A program made the position numbers and the translations under genes. The notes beneath the pieces were generated by a model. It did not search any database, was not told the DNA's origin, and saw nothing but the letters and a program-made list of their open reading frames with translations. From positions 1-64,000 of the forward strand of contig UBTA01000040.1 of NCBI GenBank assembly GCA_900468065.1: a DNA stretch of 64,000 nucleotides. The letters are read 5' to 3'. The stretch's first letter is position 1. Each line of letters begins with the position of its first letter. The DNA comes from Hyphomicrobiales bacterium. Lineage in GTDB: Bacteria > Pseudomonadota > Alphaproteobacteria > Rhizobiales > Rhizobiaceae. This document shows, piece by piece, positions 1-7,949 of this stretch.

Positions 1-200
1 CAGGGGGAAGCGCTTCCCCGGGGTGCCTGGAATTTCGAGGGTGCTTTTTCATACCTGTGGAAACAATTCGATGGCTGTCACGGTTTTGTCTCCAAACCTG
101 CTTGACACCCAAAGACGAACCTCGTAGTTAGCCGCTCATCGAGACGGCCAAGCCGGTTCGAGCGGATGCAAAAACATCCGGACGACTTGAAATGAAATGC

Positions 201-277
201 GCGGGTGTAGCTCAGTTGGTTAGAGTGCCGGCCTGTCACGCCGGAGGTCGCGGGTTCGAGCCCCGTCACTCGCGCCA
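201..277 (+). tRNA. tRNA-Asp (anticodon GTC)
   Basis: A 77-nt cloverleaf can be folded by eye. The acceptor arm GCGGGTG pairs with CACTCGC (one G-U pair). The D arm contains AGCTCAGTTGGTTAGAG. The anticodon stem CCGGC/GCCGG encloses the loop CTGTCAC, giving anticodon GTC (Asp). The T arm is GCGGGTTCGAGCCCCGT, and CCA is encoded at the 3' end. A strong hairpin follows about 40 nt downstream. A stop-free frame on the opposite strand across this tRNA is an artefact, not a gene. Confidence 0.97.
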
Positions 278-316
278 TTTTCCGCTAAGATTTCAAATGC
301 AAGTGTGATTTGAAAG

Positions 317-355
317 CCGACGGGACCTTTGGTCCCGGTCGGTTCTTGCCGTTTT
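317..355 (+). terminator. Terminator-like hairpin downstream of tRNA-Asp
   Basis: CCGAC-GGGACC (317-327), loop TTT, then GGTCCC-G-GTCGG (331-342) form a long GC-rich stem with one bulged G. It is followed by TTCTTGCCGTTTT. Position and shape fit a rho-independent terminator for the tRNA transcript, although the T-tract is interrupted. Confidence 0.65.
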
Positions 356-364
356 CCCAATGCG

Positions 365-712
365 TCAGGCGTGCAGGATTCTCTCGATCAGATACCCTGA
401 TGTGCCGGTCTCATCGCGCAGTTCGCATATGCCGGCCTCCTCCATCTGGTTGCAGACGAAGCGCACTGTTGTCTCGTCCAGCCCGAAGGTCAAAGACAGC
501 ATGTCCTGCAGGTCGGCCGCCGTCAGCGGCTTGGATTCGCCGCAGCGTTCTCCCTCGTCGCACAACTGGCTGATCCGCACGGTGTGCGGCATGTATGTGC
601 CAACGTGCCCGGAGCGCCATTTGTCGCTTTCGAGAATATCAGGCGTGTGCCGCCATGCCGGCGGCCTCATCCCGGCGGCGAGGGGGTAGCGATGGTGCGC
701 GATCTTTTTCAC
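365..712 (-). CDS. Hypothetical protein, possible winged-helix C-terminal part
   Basis: This is a 115-residue open frame. I do not recognise the N-terminal 45 residues. The last 70 or so residues (around PLTAADLQDMLSLTFGLDE and MEEAGICEL) have the spacing of a recognition-helix DNA-binding domain of the Crp/Fnr type, in which a helix-turn-helix precedes a short wing. A shorter version starting at an internal Met near position 592 is possible. It converges on the tRNA terminator. The upstream neighbour on the same strand is the DUF982 gene, about 100 nt away. No function is assigned; the frame could be a decayed remnant of a larger regulator. Confidence 0.4.
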   Translation of the reverse strand: MKKIAHHRYPLAAGMRPPAWRHTPDILESDKWRSGHVGTYMPHTVRISQLCDEGERCGESKPLTAADLQDMLSLTFGLDETTVRFVCNQMEEAGICELRDETGTSGYLIERILHA

Positions 713-816
713 GGCATACAGACCTTCCTCTGTTCCGTTGCAGGCAATGGCTAAAATGCTTGTGTCTGTGGTGGCCGATGCCCGGCCGCCATTCCCGTGT
801 GCTGACGGTCAGCGTC

Positions 817-1080
817 TCAGACGCTGATGGAGCGCGGCTTCACATAGATATGCGCTTCGATCGCCGCTGCGATCAGATCCTGCCGGGCAAGTTCGGGTGG
901 TTGTTTGCCGGTAAACGAATCGAGGCAAGTCATGACCGCCAGCTTGTAACTGGGACCGCGTTTTTTCGGCCATTTGTTGAGGAGCAGGTCGGCGGCCTCC
1001 CGCGAGCTGGAGACGCTGGTCACGTCTTGGCGGTCGTTCAGTTCGAGTAAAACGCTCTCACGCCAGGGAATATCGTCCAT
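817..1080 (-). CDS. DUF982 family protein
   Basis: An 87-residue protein with the pattern I associate with DUF982, a family expanded in rhizobia. It starts with a W-R-x-S-V-L-L segment, has an EAADLLLNKWP helix near residues 28-38, an A-x-x-x-C segment, then an AR-x-x-x-x-AAIEAHI helix, and ends in a short beta strand. Function is unknown; members are usually small cytosolic proteins in multiple copies. It is transcribed away from nuoA, so the 545-nt gap between them could hold divergent promoters. Length is normal for the family and the ATG start is the only good one in frame. Confidence 0.85.
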   Translation of the reverse strand: MDDIPWRESVLLELNDRQDVTSVSSSREAADLLLNKWPKKRGPSYKLAVMTCLDSFTGKQPPELARQDLIAAAIEAHIYVKPRSISV

Positions 1081-1625
1081 GATCTTGCCCTCTATTAGCG
1101 ATACGTTACCTAAGCAAGCTTGTGCGAGGATTGCGTTTATCCTTCAGGGTTGCAGGCTGTATTGAGGACAGCTTTTGGTATTGCGCGATCCGTCCCGGAT
1201 TTTCGGACAAAAGCGGGCGGGCAATATCGCTACCCATGCAAAAGGCGGATAGGGGCCATGCAGTCTTGTTGCAGCTCCTATTGGTATGTTGGGTGCGCCT
1301 GCGTGTCCGCCCTTCGAGGTTTTTGCATTTCGATTTCAATCGATTTTAGCGAGCGCGACCATATGTCCCCGGCGTTGCCGCGCAAGGGCTTGGCGGTCTG
1401 TCTTGCATAGGGCGGCCGGGATTCCGCGGTATTTACGCCTGCCCACCGGAGATGCTAGCTTTTGGCCGGTCTTCATTCCCGCGACACAAGGGGGTGAAAA
1501 CCGTTCTGAAGGCTTGCACAGCGGCGCTGGCTGCGCTAACCACTTTGGCGTTGCAACATATTTTTCGGCCTGTGAGCCTTTGTTTTGCGCTTCTCCAGCG
1601 CGCCTCGCAGGCAGGGACGGATACA
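1081..1625. other. Intergenic region upstream of nuoA
   Basis: This 545-nt gap separates the leftward DUF982 gene from nuoA. Stop-free frames exist on both strands, but none has a convincing protein pattern. The frame of nuoA stays open upstream to 1452, but that extension does not resemble NuoA. The nuo operon promoter presumably lies here; I could not pick out a convincing -35/-10 pair. Confidence 0.5.
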
Positions 1626-1991
1626 ATGACAGACCTTCTCGGCTCCTACATTCCGATCGCGATTTTCATCGGCATATCGCTGGTTATCGGGCTGGCGCTG
1701 CTGATCGCGCCGTTCGCCGTCGCCCACAAGGCGCCTGACGACGAAAAGCTTTCGGCCTATGAGTGCGGCTTCAACGCATTCGACGACGCCCGCATGAAAT
1801 TCGACATCCGATTCTACCTCGTGTCGATTCTCTTCATCATCTTCGATCTCGAAGTGGCGTTCCTGTTTCCCTGGGCGGTATCGTTCAAGGACATGGGCTG
1901 GTTCGGCTTCTTCTCGATGATGTCGTTCCTCGGCGTGCTGACCATCGGCTTTATCTATGAATGGAAGAAGGGAGCGCTGGAATGGAACTGA
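1626..1991 (+). CDS. nuoA: NADH-quinone oxidoreductase subunit A
   Basis: NuoA is a small membrane-arm subunit of complex I (NADH to ubiquinone, coupled to proton translocation) at the NuoA/H/J/K junction. This 121-residue protein has three hydrophobic helices (about residues 6-28, 60-85 and 92-112) and the conserved loop with YECGF and the D-x-R-x-x-F-D-I-R-F-Y pattern, followed by a helix containing FDLE. The start at MTDLLGSY matches the family; the open frame extends upstream but with unrelated sequence. The gene overlaps nuoB by 10 nt, so the two are probably translationally coupled. It is the first gene of the nuo operon. Confidence 0.96.
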   Translation: MTDLLGSYIPIAIFIGISLVIGLALLIAPFAVAHKAPDDEKLSAYECGFNAFDDARMKFDIRFYLVSILFIIFDLEVAFLFPWAVSFKDMGWFGFFSMMSFLGVLTIGFIYEWKKGALEWN

Positions 1992-2560
1992 CGTCCAGCA
2001 CGACGCTCGTCGCGCCTAAGCCGAAGGGGATCGTCGATCCCTCGACCGGCCAGTTGATCGGCAGCAATGACAAATATTTCGGCGAGATCAACAATGAGCT
2101 CGCCGACAAGGGTTTTCTGGTTACCTCGACGGACGAGTTGATCAACTGGGCCCGTACCGGTTCGCTGATGTGGATGACCTTTGGTCTCGCCTGCTGCGCC
2201 GTCGAGATGATGCAGATGTCGATGCCGCGTTATGACGCCGAGCGTTTCGGCTTTGCGCCGCGCGCCTCGCCACGCCAGTCCGACGTGATGATCGTCGCTG
2301 GCACGCTGACCAACAAGATGGCTCCGGCTCTGCGCAAGGTCTATGACCAGATGCCTGAGCCGCGTTACGTCATCTCGATGGGCTCCTGCGCCAATGGCGG
2401 CGGTTACTATCACTATTCCTATTCGGTGGTGCGCGGCTGTGACCGCGTCGTGCCGGTCGATATCTATGTGCCGGGCTGTCCTCCCACGGCAGAAGCGCTC
2501 CTTTACGGTGTGCTCCTGCTGCAGAAGAAGATCCGCCGCACAGGCACGATCGAACGGTAA
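1982..2560 (+). CDS. nuoB: NADH-quinone oxidoreductase subunit B
   Basis: NuoB (PSST) carries the terminal 4Fe-4S cluster N2 next to the quinone site in the hydrophilic arm of complex I. In this 192-residue protein the ligands are visible as tandem Cys71-Cys72 ([10 protein letters not shown]), Cys136 (MGSCANGG) and Cys166 (VPGCPP), the classical N2 set. The ATG at 1982 gives the usual rhizobial length; a longer in-frame start at 1961 lies inside nuoA and adds residues not typical of the family. The gene lies between nuoA (10-nt overlap) and nuoC (17-nt gap). Confidence 0.97.
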   Translation: MELTSSTTLVAPKPKGIVDPSTGQLIGSNDKYFGEINNELADKGFLVTSTDELINWARTGSLMWMTFGLACCAVEMMQMSMPRYDAERFGFAPRASPRQSDVMIVAGTLTNKMAPALRKVYDQMPEPRYVISMGSCANGGGYYHYSYSVVRGCDRVVPVDIYVPGCPPTAEALLYGVLLLQKKIRRTGTIER

Positions 2561-2577
2561 GGGCAGGGGACCTGAAC

Positions 2578-3180
2578 ATGAGTGAAGCCCTGAACGGACT
2601 TGCTACCTATATCCGCGAAACGCGTGGCGCGTTGATTTCGGATGCCGTCATCAGCTTTGGCGAACTGACGCTGACGGCGACGGCAGACACCATTATCGAG
2701 CTGCTGACCTTTCTGCGTGACGACCCCCGCTGCGGCTTTATCAACTTTACGGATATTTGCGGTGTCGACTGGCCGCAGCGTCCCGACCGGTTCGATGTCG
2801 TCTATCACATGCTGTCGCCGAAACAGAACCTGCGCATCCGTGTAAAGGTCGCAACCGGCGAAGATCAGCCGGTGCCGTCGGCCTGCGCCGTCTATCCGGG
2901 TGCCGATTGGTTCGAGCGGGAAGCCTACGACATGTACGGCATCCTCTTCACCGGCCATCCGGACCTGCGCCGCATCCTCACAGACTACGGTTTCGAGGGC
3001 TATCCGCTGCGCAAGGACTTCCCGACGACCGGTTTCGTCGAGGTTCGCTACAATGACGAAGTCAAGCGTGTCGTCTATGAGCCCGTTGAACTGAAGCAGG
3101 AATTCCGAAACTTCGACTTCATGTCGCCCTGGGAAGGAACGGATTACGTTCTGCCTGGCGACGAGAAGGCAAAGCAGTAA
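2578..3180 (+). CDS. nuoC: NADH-quinone oxidoreductase subunit C (30 kDa)
   Basis: NuoC is the 30-kDa subunit that packs against NuoD and helps build the quinone pocket on the cytoplasmic arm. The protein has 200 residues. The family signature is present in the C-terminal half: [28 protein letters not shown] and GYPLRKDFP. It is a separate gene from nuoD here, unlike the fused NuoCD of enterobacteria. The spacing within the operon is short (17 nt after nuoB, 59 nt before nuoD). Confidence 0.97.
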   Translation: MSEALNGLATYIRETRGALISDAVISFGELTLTATADTIIELLTFLRDDPRCGFINFTDICGVDWPQRPDRFDVVYHMLSPKQNLRIRVKVATGEDQPVPSACAVYPGADWFEREAYDMYGILFTGHPDLRRILTDYGFEGYPLRKDFPTTGFVEVRYNDEVKRVVYEPVELKQEFRNFDFMSPWEGTDYVLPGDEKAKQ

Positions 3181-3239
3181 GAACAAGGAAGGCCGACACC
3201 TACGCTATCGCGAAGGTGTTTCGGCTCGGAGCAAGCGGC

Positions 3240-4430
3240 ATGAACGAACATAACGTCCGGAATTTTAACATCAATTTCGGCCCGCAGCATCCGGCGGCGC
3301 ACGGCGTTTTGCGTCTCGTGCTAGAACTGGACGGCGAGATCGTCGAGCGTGTCGATCCGCATATCGGTCTTTTGCATCGCGGCACTGAAAAGCTGATCGA
3401 GACCAAGACCTATCTGCAGGCCGTGCCCTATTTCGACCGGCTCGACTATGTCGCGCCGATGAACCAGGAGCATGCCTATGCGATGGCCGTGGAGAAGCTC
3501 ACCGCGACGGAAGTTCCGATCCGCGGTCAGTTGATCCGCGTTCTCTATTCGGAAATCGGCCGTATCCTGTCGCATCTCCTGAACGTGACGACACAGGCCA
3601 TGGACGTCGGCGCGCTGACGCCGCCGCTCTGGGGCTTTGAAGAGCGCGAAAAGCTGATGGTGTTTTACGAGCGTGCCTGTGGCGCGCGCATGCACTCGGC
3701 CTATTTCCGTCCGGGCGGTGTCCACCAGGACCTGCCGCACGAACTGGTCGAAGACATCGGCAAGTGGATCGATCCGTTCCTGAAGACCGTTGATGATATC
3801 GACGAATTGCTCACCGGCAACCGCATCTTCAAGCAGCGCAACGTCGATATCGGCGTCGTGACGCTGGACGATGCCTGGGCCTGGGGCTTTTCCGGCGTCA
3901 TGGTGCGCGGTTCGGGCGCTGCCTGGGACCTGCGCAAGTCGCAGCCTTATGAATGCTATGCCGACATGGAGTTCGATATTCCGATTGGCAAGAACGGCGA
4001 CTGCTTCGACCGTTACCTGATCCGCATGATCGAAATGCGTGAATCGGCCAAGATCATGCGCCAGTGCGTCAATCGCCTGTTGGGCGACGCCAAGGTCGGC
4101 CCGGTCTCCTCGCTCGATGGCAAGATCGTGCCGCCGAAGCGTGGCGAGATGAAGCGGTCGATGGAAGCCCTGATCCACCATTTCAAGCTTTACACCGAAG
4201 GCTATCACGTGCCGGAGGGCGAGGTTTACGCGGCTGTCGAAGCGCCGAAGGGCGAGTTCGGCGTCTATCTGATCTCCGACGGCACCAACAAGCCGTATCG
4301 CTGCAAGATCCGTGCCCCGGGATATGCCCATCTGCAGGCCATGGATTACATCTGTCGCGGACATCAGCTGGCGGACGTATCGGCTATCCTTGGTTCGCTC
4401 GATATCGTGTTCGGCGAGGTTGATCGTTGA
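3240..4430 (+). CDS. nuoD: NADH-quinone oxidoreductase subunit D (49 kDa)
   Basis: NuoD (49 kDa) is the large subunit that binds ubiquinone with NuoB and is related to the large subunit of NiFe hydrogenases. The 396-residue form beginning [20 protein letters not shown] is chosen because it puts the conserved [10 protein letters not shown] motif at the expected N-terminal place; an upstream in-frame start at 3216 adds eight atypical residues. Further family motifs are [11 protein letters not shown] and, at the C-terminus, the conserved [13 protein letters not shown]. The stop overlaps the next start by one base (TGATG). Confidence 0.97.
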   Translation: MNEHNVRNFNINFGPQHPAAHGVLRLVLELDGEIVERVDPHIGLLHRGTEKLIETKTYLQAVPYFDRLDYVAPMNQEHAYAMAVEKLTATEVPIRGQLIRVLYSEIGRILSHLLNVTTQAMDVGALTPPLWGFEEREKLMVFYERACGARMHSAYFRPGGVHQDLPHELVEDIGKWIDPFLKTVDDIDELLTGNRIFKQRNVDIGVVTLDDAWAWGFSGVMVRGSGAAWDLRKSQPYECYADMEFDIPIGKNGDCFDRYLIRMIEMRESAKIMRQCVNRLLGDAKVGPVSSLDGKIVPPKRGEMKRSMEALIHHFKLYTEGYHVPEGEVYAAVEAPKGEFGVYLISDGTNKPYRCKIRAPGYAHLQAMDYICRGHQLADVSAILGSLDIVFGEVDR

Positions 4431-4696
4431 TGTGCAGGATGGCCCTGACAGTTTTGGCATCGATGCTTGCTGCGGCTCCTGCCTTTGCGCAGGAAACCGC
4501 ACCGAAGTCTGATGAACCTGCCATGAGCGGCGGTTCGTCGGGCAACGGCATGGCCAAGCTTCTGAGCCAGGGCTACGAGATCAGGGCTGCAGTGCCGAAC
4601 GGCACGCGTTACATCGTATTTTTGCAAAAAGACCAGTCAGCCTATGCCTGCGAATTCGTCACCCTGACGACATCGCGGTGCGGTTCGATTAACTGA
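4430..4696 (+). CDS. Small predicted secreted protein inside the nuo operon
   Basis: An 88-residue protein whose ATG overlaps the nuoD stop (TGATG). A second ATG at 4439 would give 85 residues with a cleaner signal peptide. The N-terminus is a hydrophobic stretch ending in AAAPAFAQ, a good signal peptidase I site, so the mature part is about 65 residues and periplasmic. The mature part has two Cys (CEFVTLTTSRC) that could form a disulfide. I do not recognise a named family. It is not a known core complex I subunit. Coupling to nuoD suggests co-expression only. Base composition is like its neighbours. Confidence 0.72.
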   Translation: MCRMALTVLASMLAAAPAFAQETAPKSDEPAMSGGSSGNGMAKLLSQGYEIRAAVPNGTRYIVFLQKDQSAYACEFVTLTTSRCGSIN

Positions 4697-4711
4697 TAAG
4701 GTGCGGGAAGA

Positions 4712-5833
4712 ATGTCCGTTCGTCGACTAGCCGAAGAAAACGTCCAGCCAGCGGCCTTTGCGTTCAGCAAGGATAACGCCGCATGGGCCAAGGCCACCAT
4801 CAAGAAATATCCGAAAGGCCGCGAGCAATCTGCGGTCATTCCGCTGTTGATGCGGGCGCAGGAGCAGGATGGCTGGGTCACCAAGGCAGCGATCGAAAGC
4901 ATCGCCGACATGCTGGCTATGCCGTATATCCGCGCCCTTGAGGTCGCAACTTTCTACACCCAGTTCCAGCTGAAGCCGGTTGGCACGCGAGCCCACGTCC
5001 AGGTCTGTGGCACGACCCCTTGCATGCTGCGCGGTTCGGAAGAGCTGATCAGTCTCTGCAAGAAGCGCATTCATCCCAATCCGCTGACGCCGAACGAAGC
5101 CGGCACGCTGTCCTGGGAAGAAGTCGAGTGTCAGGGGACCTGCGTCAACGCCCCGATGGTGATGATCTTCAAGGATACCTATGAAGACCTGACGGTTCCG
5201 CAACTGGAGTACATCATCGACCGTTTCGACGCAGGCAAGGGTGGCGACGTCAAGCCGGGTCCGCAGATCGACCGGATCTTCTCGGCGCCCGTCGGCGGTC
5301 CGACCACATTGCTCGCCCCGGAAAAGAAACCGGCGGCACCGCGCGCCAAGAAGGTCAGTGATGAGGCTGCCGTCAGCGTGCCGCCATCGAATGCCGGACG
5401 TGCGAAAACCGATGCCCCGGAAACCGACCCGGCCTTGAAGACACCGGCGACGGCAAAGTCCGAATCAGCCGCGAACGACAAGGTTTCCGGTGAGACCAAG
5501 GCTGAAGGCGGCGCGGACGCCAAGCCTGCCGCTTCTGCAAAGCCGTCGCTTGAGGACAAGAACCGTCCCGCCGGCATTGCAAAGCCGGCTGCTGTCGATG
5601 ACCTGAAGCTGATTTCCGGCGTTGGTCCGAAGATCGAAGGCACGCTGCACGAACTCGGTATCTTCACTTTCGCGCAGGTTGCGGGCTGGAAGCTGGTTGA
5701 GCGCGAATGGGTGGACGGCTACCTGAACTTCAAGGGCCGCATCGAACGTGACGACTGGGTCAAGCAGGCTGCGGCGCTGGCCAAGGGCGGCGAAGCCGAA
5801 TACATCAAAGTTTTCGGCAAGAAGCCGCGATAA
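4712..5833 (+). CDS. nuoE: NADH-quinone oxidoreductase subunit E with C-terminal helix-hairpin-helix extension
   Basis: NuoE (24 kDa) holds the 2Fe-2S cluster N1a beside the FMN subunit NuoF. The thioredoxin-like domain occupies about residues 20-190, with ligands Cys99, Cys104, Cys140 and Cys144. A low-complexity Ala/Pro/Lys/Glu-rich linker of about 100 residues follows. Residues 295-373 then form an extra domain beginning DDLKLISGVGPKIEGTL, a helix-hairpin-helix pattern. The usual NuoE is 165-240 residues, so at 373 this is a long alphaproteobacterial form. The same type of domain ends the protein encoded at 7156-7842. Confidence 0.95.
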   Translation: MSVRRLAEENVQPAAFAFSKDNAAWAKATIKKYPKGREQSAVIPLLMRAQEQDGWVTKAAIESIADMLAMPYIRALEVATFYTQFQLKPVGTRAHVQVCGTTPCMLRGSEELISLCKKRIHPNPLTPNEAGTLSWEEVECQGTCVNAPMVMIFKDTYEDLTVPQLEYIIDRFDAGKGGDVKPGPQIDRIFSAPVGGPTTLLAPEKKPAAPRAKKVSDEAAVSVPPSNAGRAKTDAPETDPALKTPATAKSESAANDKVSGETKAEGGADAKPAASAKPSLEDKNRPAGIAKPAAVDDLKLISGVGPKIEGTLHELGIFTFAQVAGWKLVEREWVDGYLNFKGRIERDDWVKQAAALAKGGEAEYIKVFGKKPR

Positions 5834-5845
5834 GTTAGGTGAACC

Positions 5846-7150
5846 ATGCTCGACGATAAAGATCGCATTTTTACCAATATCTACGGCATCCATGACAAGT
5901 CGCTCAAGGGCGCCATGAGCCGTGGCCACTGGGACGGTACCAAGCAGATCCTGGAAAAGGGCCGTGACTGGATCATCAACGAGATGAAGGCCTCTGGCCT
6001 TCGTGGACGTGGTGGCGCCGGCTTCCCGACGGGCCTGAAATGGTCCTTCATGCCGAAGGAAAGCGACGGCCGGCCGCATTATCTGGTCGTCAACGCCGAC
6101 GAATCCGAGCCCGGTACCTGCAAGGACCGCGACATCATGCGTCACGATCCGCATACGCTGATCGAAGGCTGCGTGATCGCGAGCTTCGCCATGGGCGCGC
6201 ATGTCGCCTATATCTACGTGCGCGGCGAATATATCCGCGAGCGTGAGGCGCTGCAGGCGGCGATCGACGAATGCTATGACGCCGGTCTTCTTGGCGTCAA
6301 CAACAAGCTCGGCTGGGACATGGAGATCTATGTCCACCATGGCGCCGGCGCCTATATCTGCGGCGAAGAAACAGCACTGCTCGAAAGCCTCGAAGGCAAG
6401 AAGGGCCAGCCGCGCCTGAAGCCTCCGTTCCCGGCCAATATGGGCCTCTACGGCTGCCCGACGACGGTCAACAACGTCGAATCGATCGCCGTGGCCCCGA
6501 CCATCCTGCGCCGTGGCGCCTCGTGGTTCTCGGCCATCGGCCGTCCGAACAATGTCGGCACCAAGCTGTTCATGGTGTCCGGCCACGTCAACAAGCCGTG
6601 CACGTTCGAAGACGCGATGGGCACGCCGTTCCGCGAGATGATCGAGCGCCATTGCGGCGGCATCCGCGGCGGCTGGGACAATCTTCTGGCGGTTATCCCC
6701 GGCGGCTCGTCCTGTCCGGTGGTCAAGGCCGAGGACATCATCGATGCGCCGATGGATTTCGACGGCATGCGCGACGTCAAGTCGTCGTTCGGCACTGCCG
6801 CCATCATCGTCATGGACCGCTCCACCGACATCATCAAGGCCATCTGGCGCCTTGCTGCCTTCTACAAGCACGAGAGCTGCGGCCAGTGCACGCCGTGCCG
6901 TGAAGGCACCGGCTGGATGATGCGCGTCATGGAACGCATGGTTCAGGGGCGCGCCCAGAAGCGCGAGATCGACATGCTGTTCGATGTCACCAAGCAGGTC
7001 GAGGGCCACACCATCTGCGCGCTCGGCGATGCGGCTGCATGGCCGATCCAGGGCCTGATCCGCAACTTCCGTCCGGAGATGGAAGCACGCATCGACGAAT
7101 ACACCCGCAATTCATCATCGCATGGCGCGGTGCTGGCAGCGGCGGAGTAA
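5846..7150 (+). CDS. nuoF: NADH-quinone oxidoreductase subunit F (NADH and FMN binding)
   Basis: NuoF (51 kDa) is the electron entry point: it binds NADH and FMN and carries the 4Fe-4S cluster N3. In this 434-residue protein the nucleotide and flavin site is seen as [15 protein letters not shown] near residue 55 and [19 protein letters not shown] near residue 165. The N3 cluster ligands are [15 protein letters not shown] near residue 345, with the fourth Cys in GHTICALGD near residue 390. It lies 12 nt after nuoE, the usual partner. Length and motifs are normal. Confidence 0.97.
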   Translation: MLDDKDRIFTNIYGIHDKSLKGAMSRGHWDGTKQILEKGRDWIINEMKASGLRGRGGAGFPTGLKWSFMPKESDGRPHYLVVNADESEPGTCKDRDIMRHDPHTLIEGCVIASFAMGAHVAYIYVRGEYIREREALQAAIDECYDAGLLGVNNKLGWDMEIYVHHGAGAYICGEETALLESLEGKKGQPRLKPPFPANMGLYGCPTTVNNVESIAVAPTILRRGASWFSAIGRPNNVGTKLFMVSGHVNKPCTFEDAMGTPFREMIERHCGGIRGGWDNLLAVIPGGSSCPVVKAEDIIDAPMDFDGMRDVKSSFGTAAIIVMDRSTDIIKAIWRLAAFYKHESCGQCTPCREGTGWMMRVMERMVQGRAQKREIDMLFDVTKQVEGHTICALGDAAAWPIQGLIRNFRPEMEARIDEYTRNSSSHGAVLAAAE

Positions 7151-7155
7151 GCGAT

Positions 7156-7842
7156 ATGGCCAGGCCGGGAAACGAAACGGGGAAGGGGACGCAGGCAGGA
7201 CCTGCCGGTCCTTCGACCGTGCGGCCGGCCGGCAATGATCCGTTCGGCATGGCCGAATGGCTGAAGGATATGCCCAAGGTTCCGTTGCATCCGCTGATGC
7301 AGCATCCGGCGGCAGCCATGGCAGCGGCAACGGCGATCGGTTTCGGGATGACCAGCCAGATCGCCGGTTTCATGCTCGGCGCGATGCAGGGACTGGCCGA
7401 CACGGTTCAGAAGACCGGCGTTGCGGCGGATGAAAAGTCGGTGGAAAAGGCGGCCGAACCAGTGGAGAAGCCGGTTGCCACAGCGAAAACAGCGCCGGTT
7501 GTGAAATTAAAGGTGCCTTCCAAGGCTCCGGGCAAGGCCCAGCCGGTAAAGGCCAAGCCAGTTGCCGCGGAGCCGGTTGCAGTTGTTCCGGCGAAGGCTG
7601 AAAAGCCCAAGCGGCAGAAGGCCGCCCGCGTTGTCGAAACGCAGGCGGATGATCTGAAGCGAATTTCCGGCATCGGCCCGAAGCTGGAGCAGGTTTTGAA
7701 TGGAATGGGCGTGCGGCGTTATGCCGATGTCGCTTTGTGGAGCGATAAGGACGTGCAGCGCTTTGATGATCAGCTCGGTTTTGCCGGTCGTATCGCGCGG
7801 GATGGCTGGGTCGAGCAGGCAAAGGCCCTGATGAAGGGCTGA
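7156..7842 (+). CDS. Helix-hairpin-helix protein between nuoF and nuoG, related to the NuoE C-terminal domain
   Basis: A 228-residue protein starting at an ATG 5 nt after nuoF. Three parts are visible: an N-terminal part with a small-residue-rich hydrophobic helix (about residues 51-80, probably membrane-associating or amphipathic), a Lys/Ala/Pro/Val-rich linker (about 85-160), and a C-terminal domain (164-228) beginning DDLKRISGIGPKLEQVL. That domain lines up with the C-terminus of NuoE over its full length, including the G-x-I-x-R-x-x-W-V-x-Q-A ending. It is not a core complex I subunit. Its place in the operon and the shared domain suggest an accessory or assembly role near NuoE/F. This is an inference. 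Confidence 0.8.
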   Translation: MARPGNETGKGTQAGPAGPSTVRPAGNDPFGMAEWLKDMPKVPLHPLMQHPAAAMAAATAIGFGMTSQIAGFMLGAMQGLADTVQKTGVAADEKSVEKAAEPVEKPVATAKTAPVVKLKVPSKAPGKAQPVKAKPVAAEPVAVVPAKAEKPKRQKAARVVETQADDLKRISGIGPKLEQVLNGMGVRRYADVALWSDKDVQRFDDQLGFAGRIARDGWVEQAKALMKG

Positions 7843-7949
7843 GATTGAGTTTCGGGCGGGAACCGGTGGTTCTAGCTCAAAGATTGGCGTGCCTAATAAT
7901 ATCTGTTCGCCGCTGACGCTGGTGAACGAAAGACAGGATTGAGACTAAG

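Noticed and set aside
78-278. Minus-strand frame of 66 codons crossing tRNA-Asp
   Set aside because: The start of its translation is the well-known antisense of tRNA-Asp, often misannotated as a protein.
1452-1625. Extended N-terminus of NuoA
   Set aside because: The added 58 residues do not match NuoA, whose normal start is at 1626.
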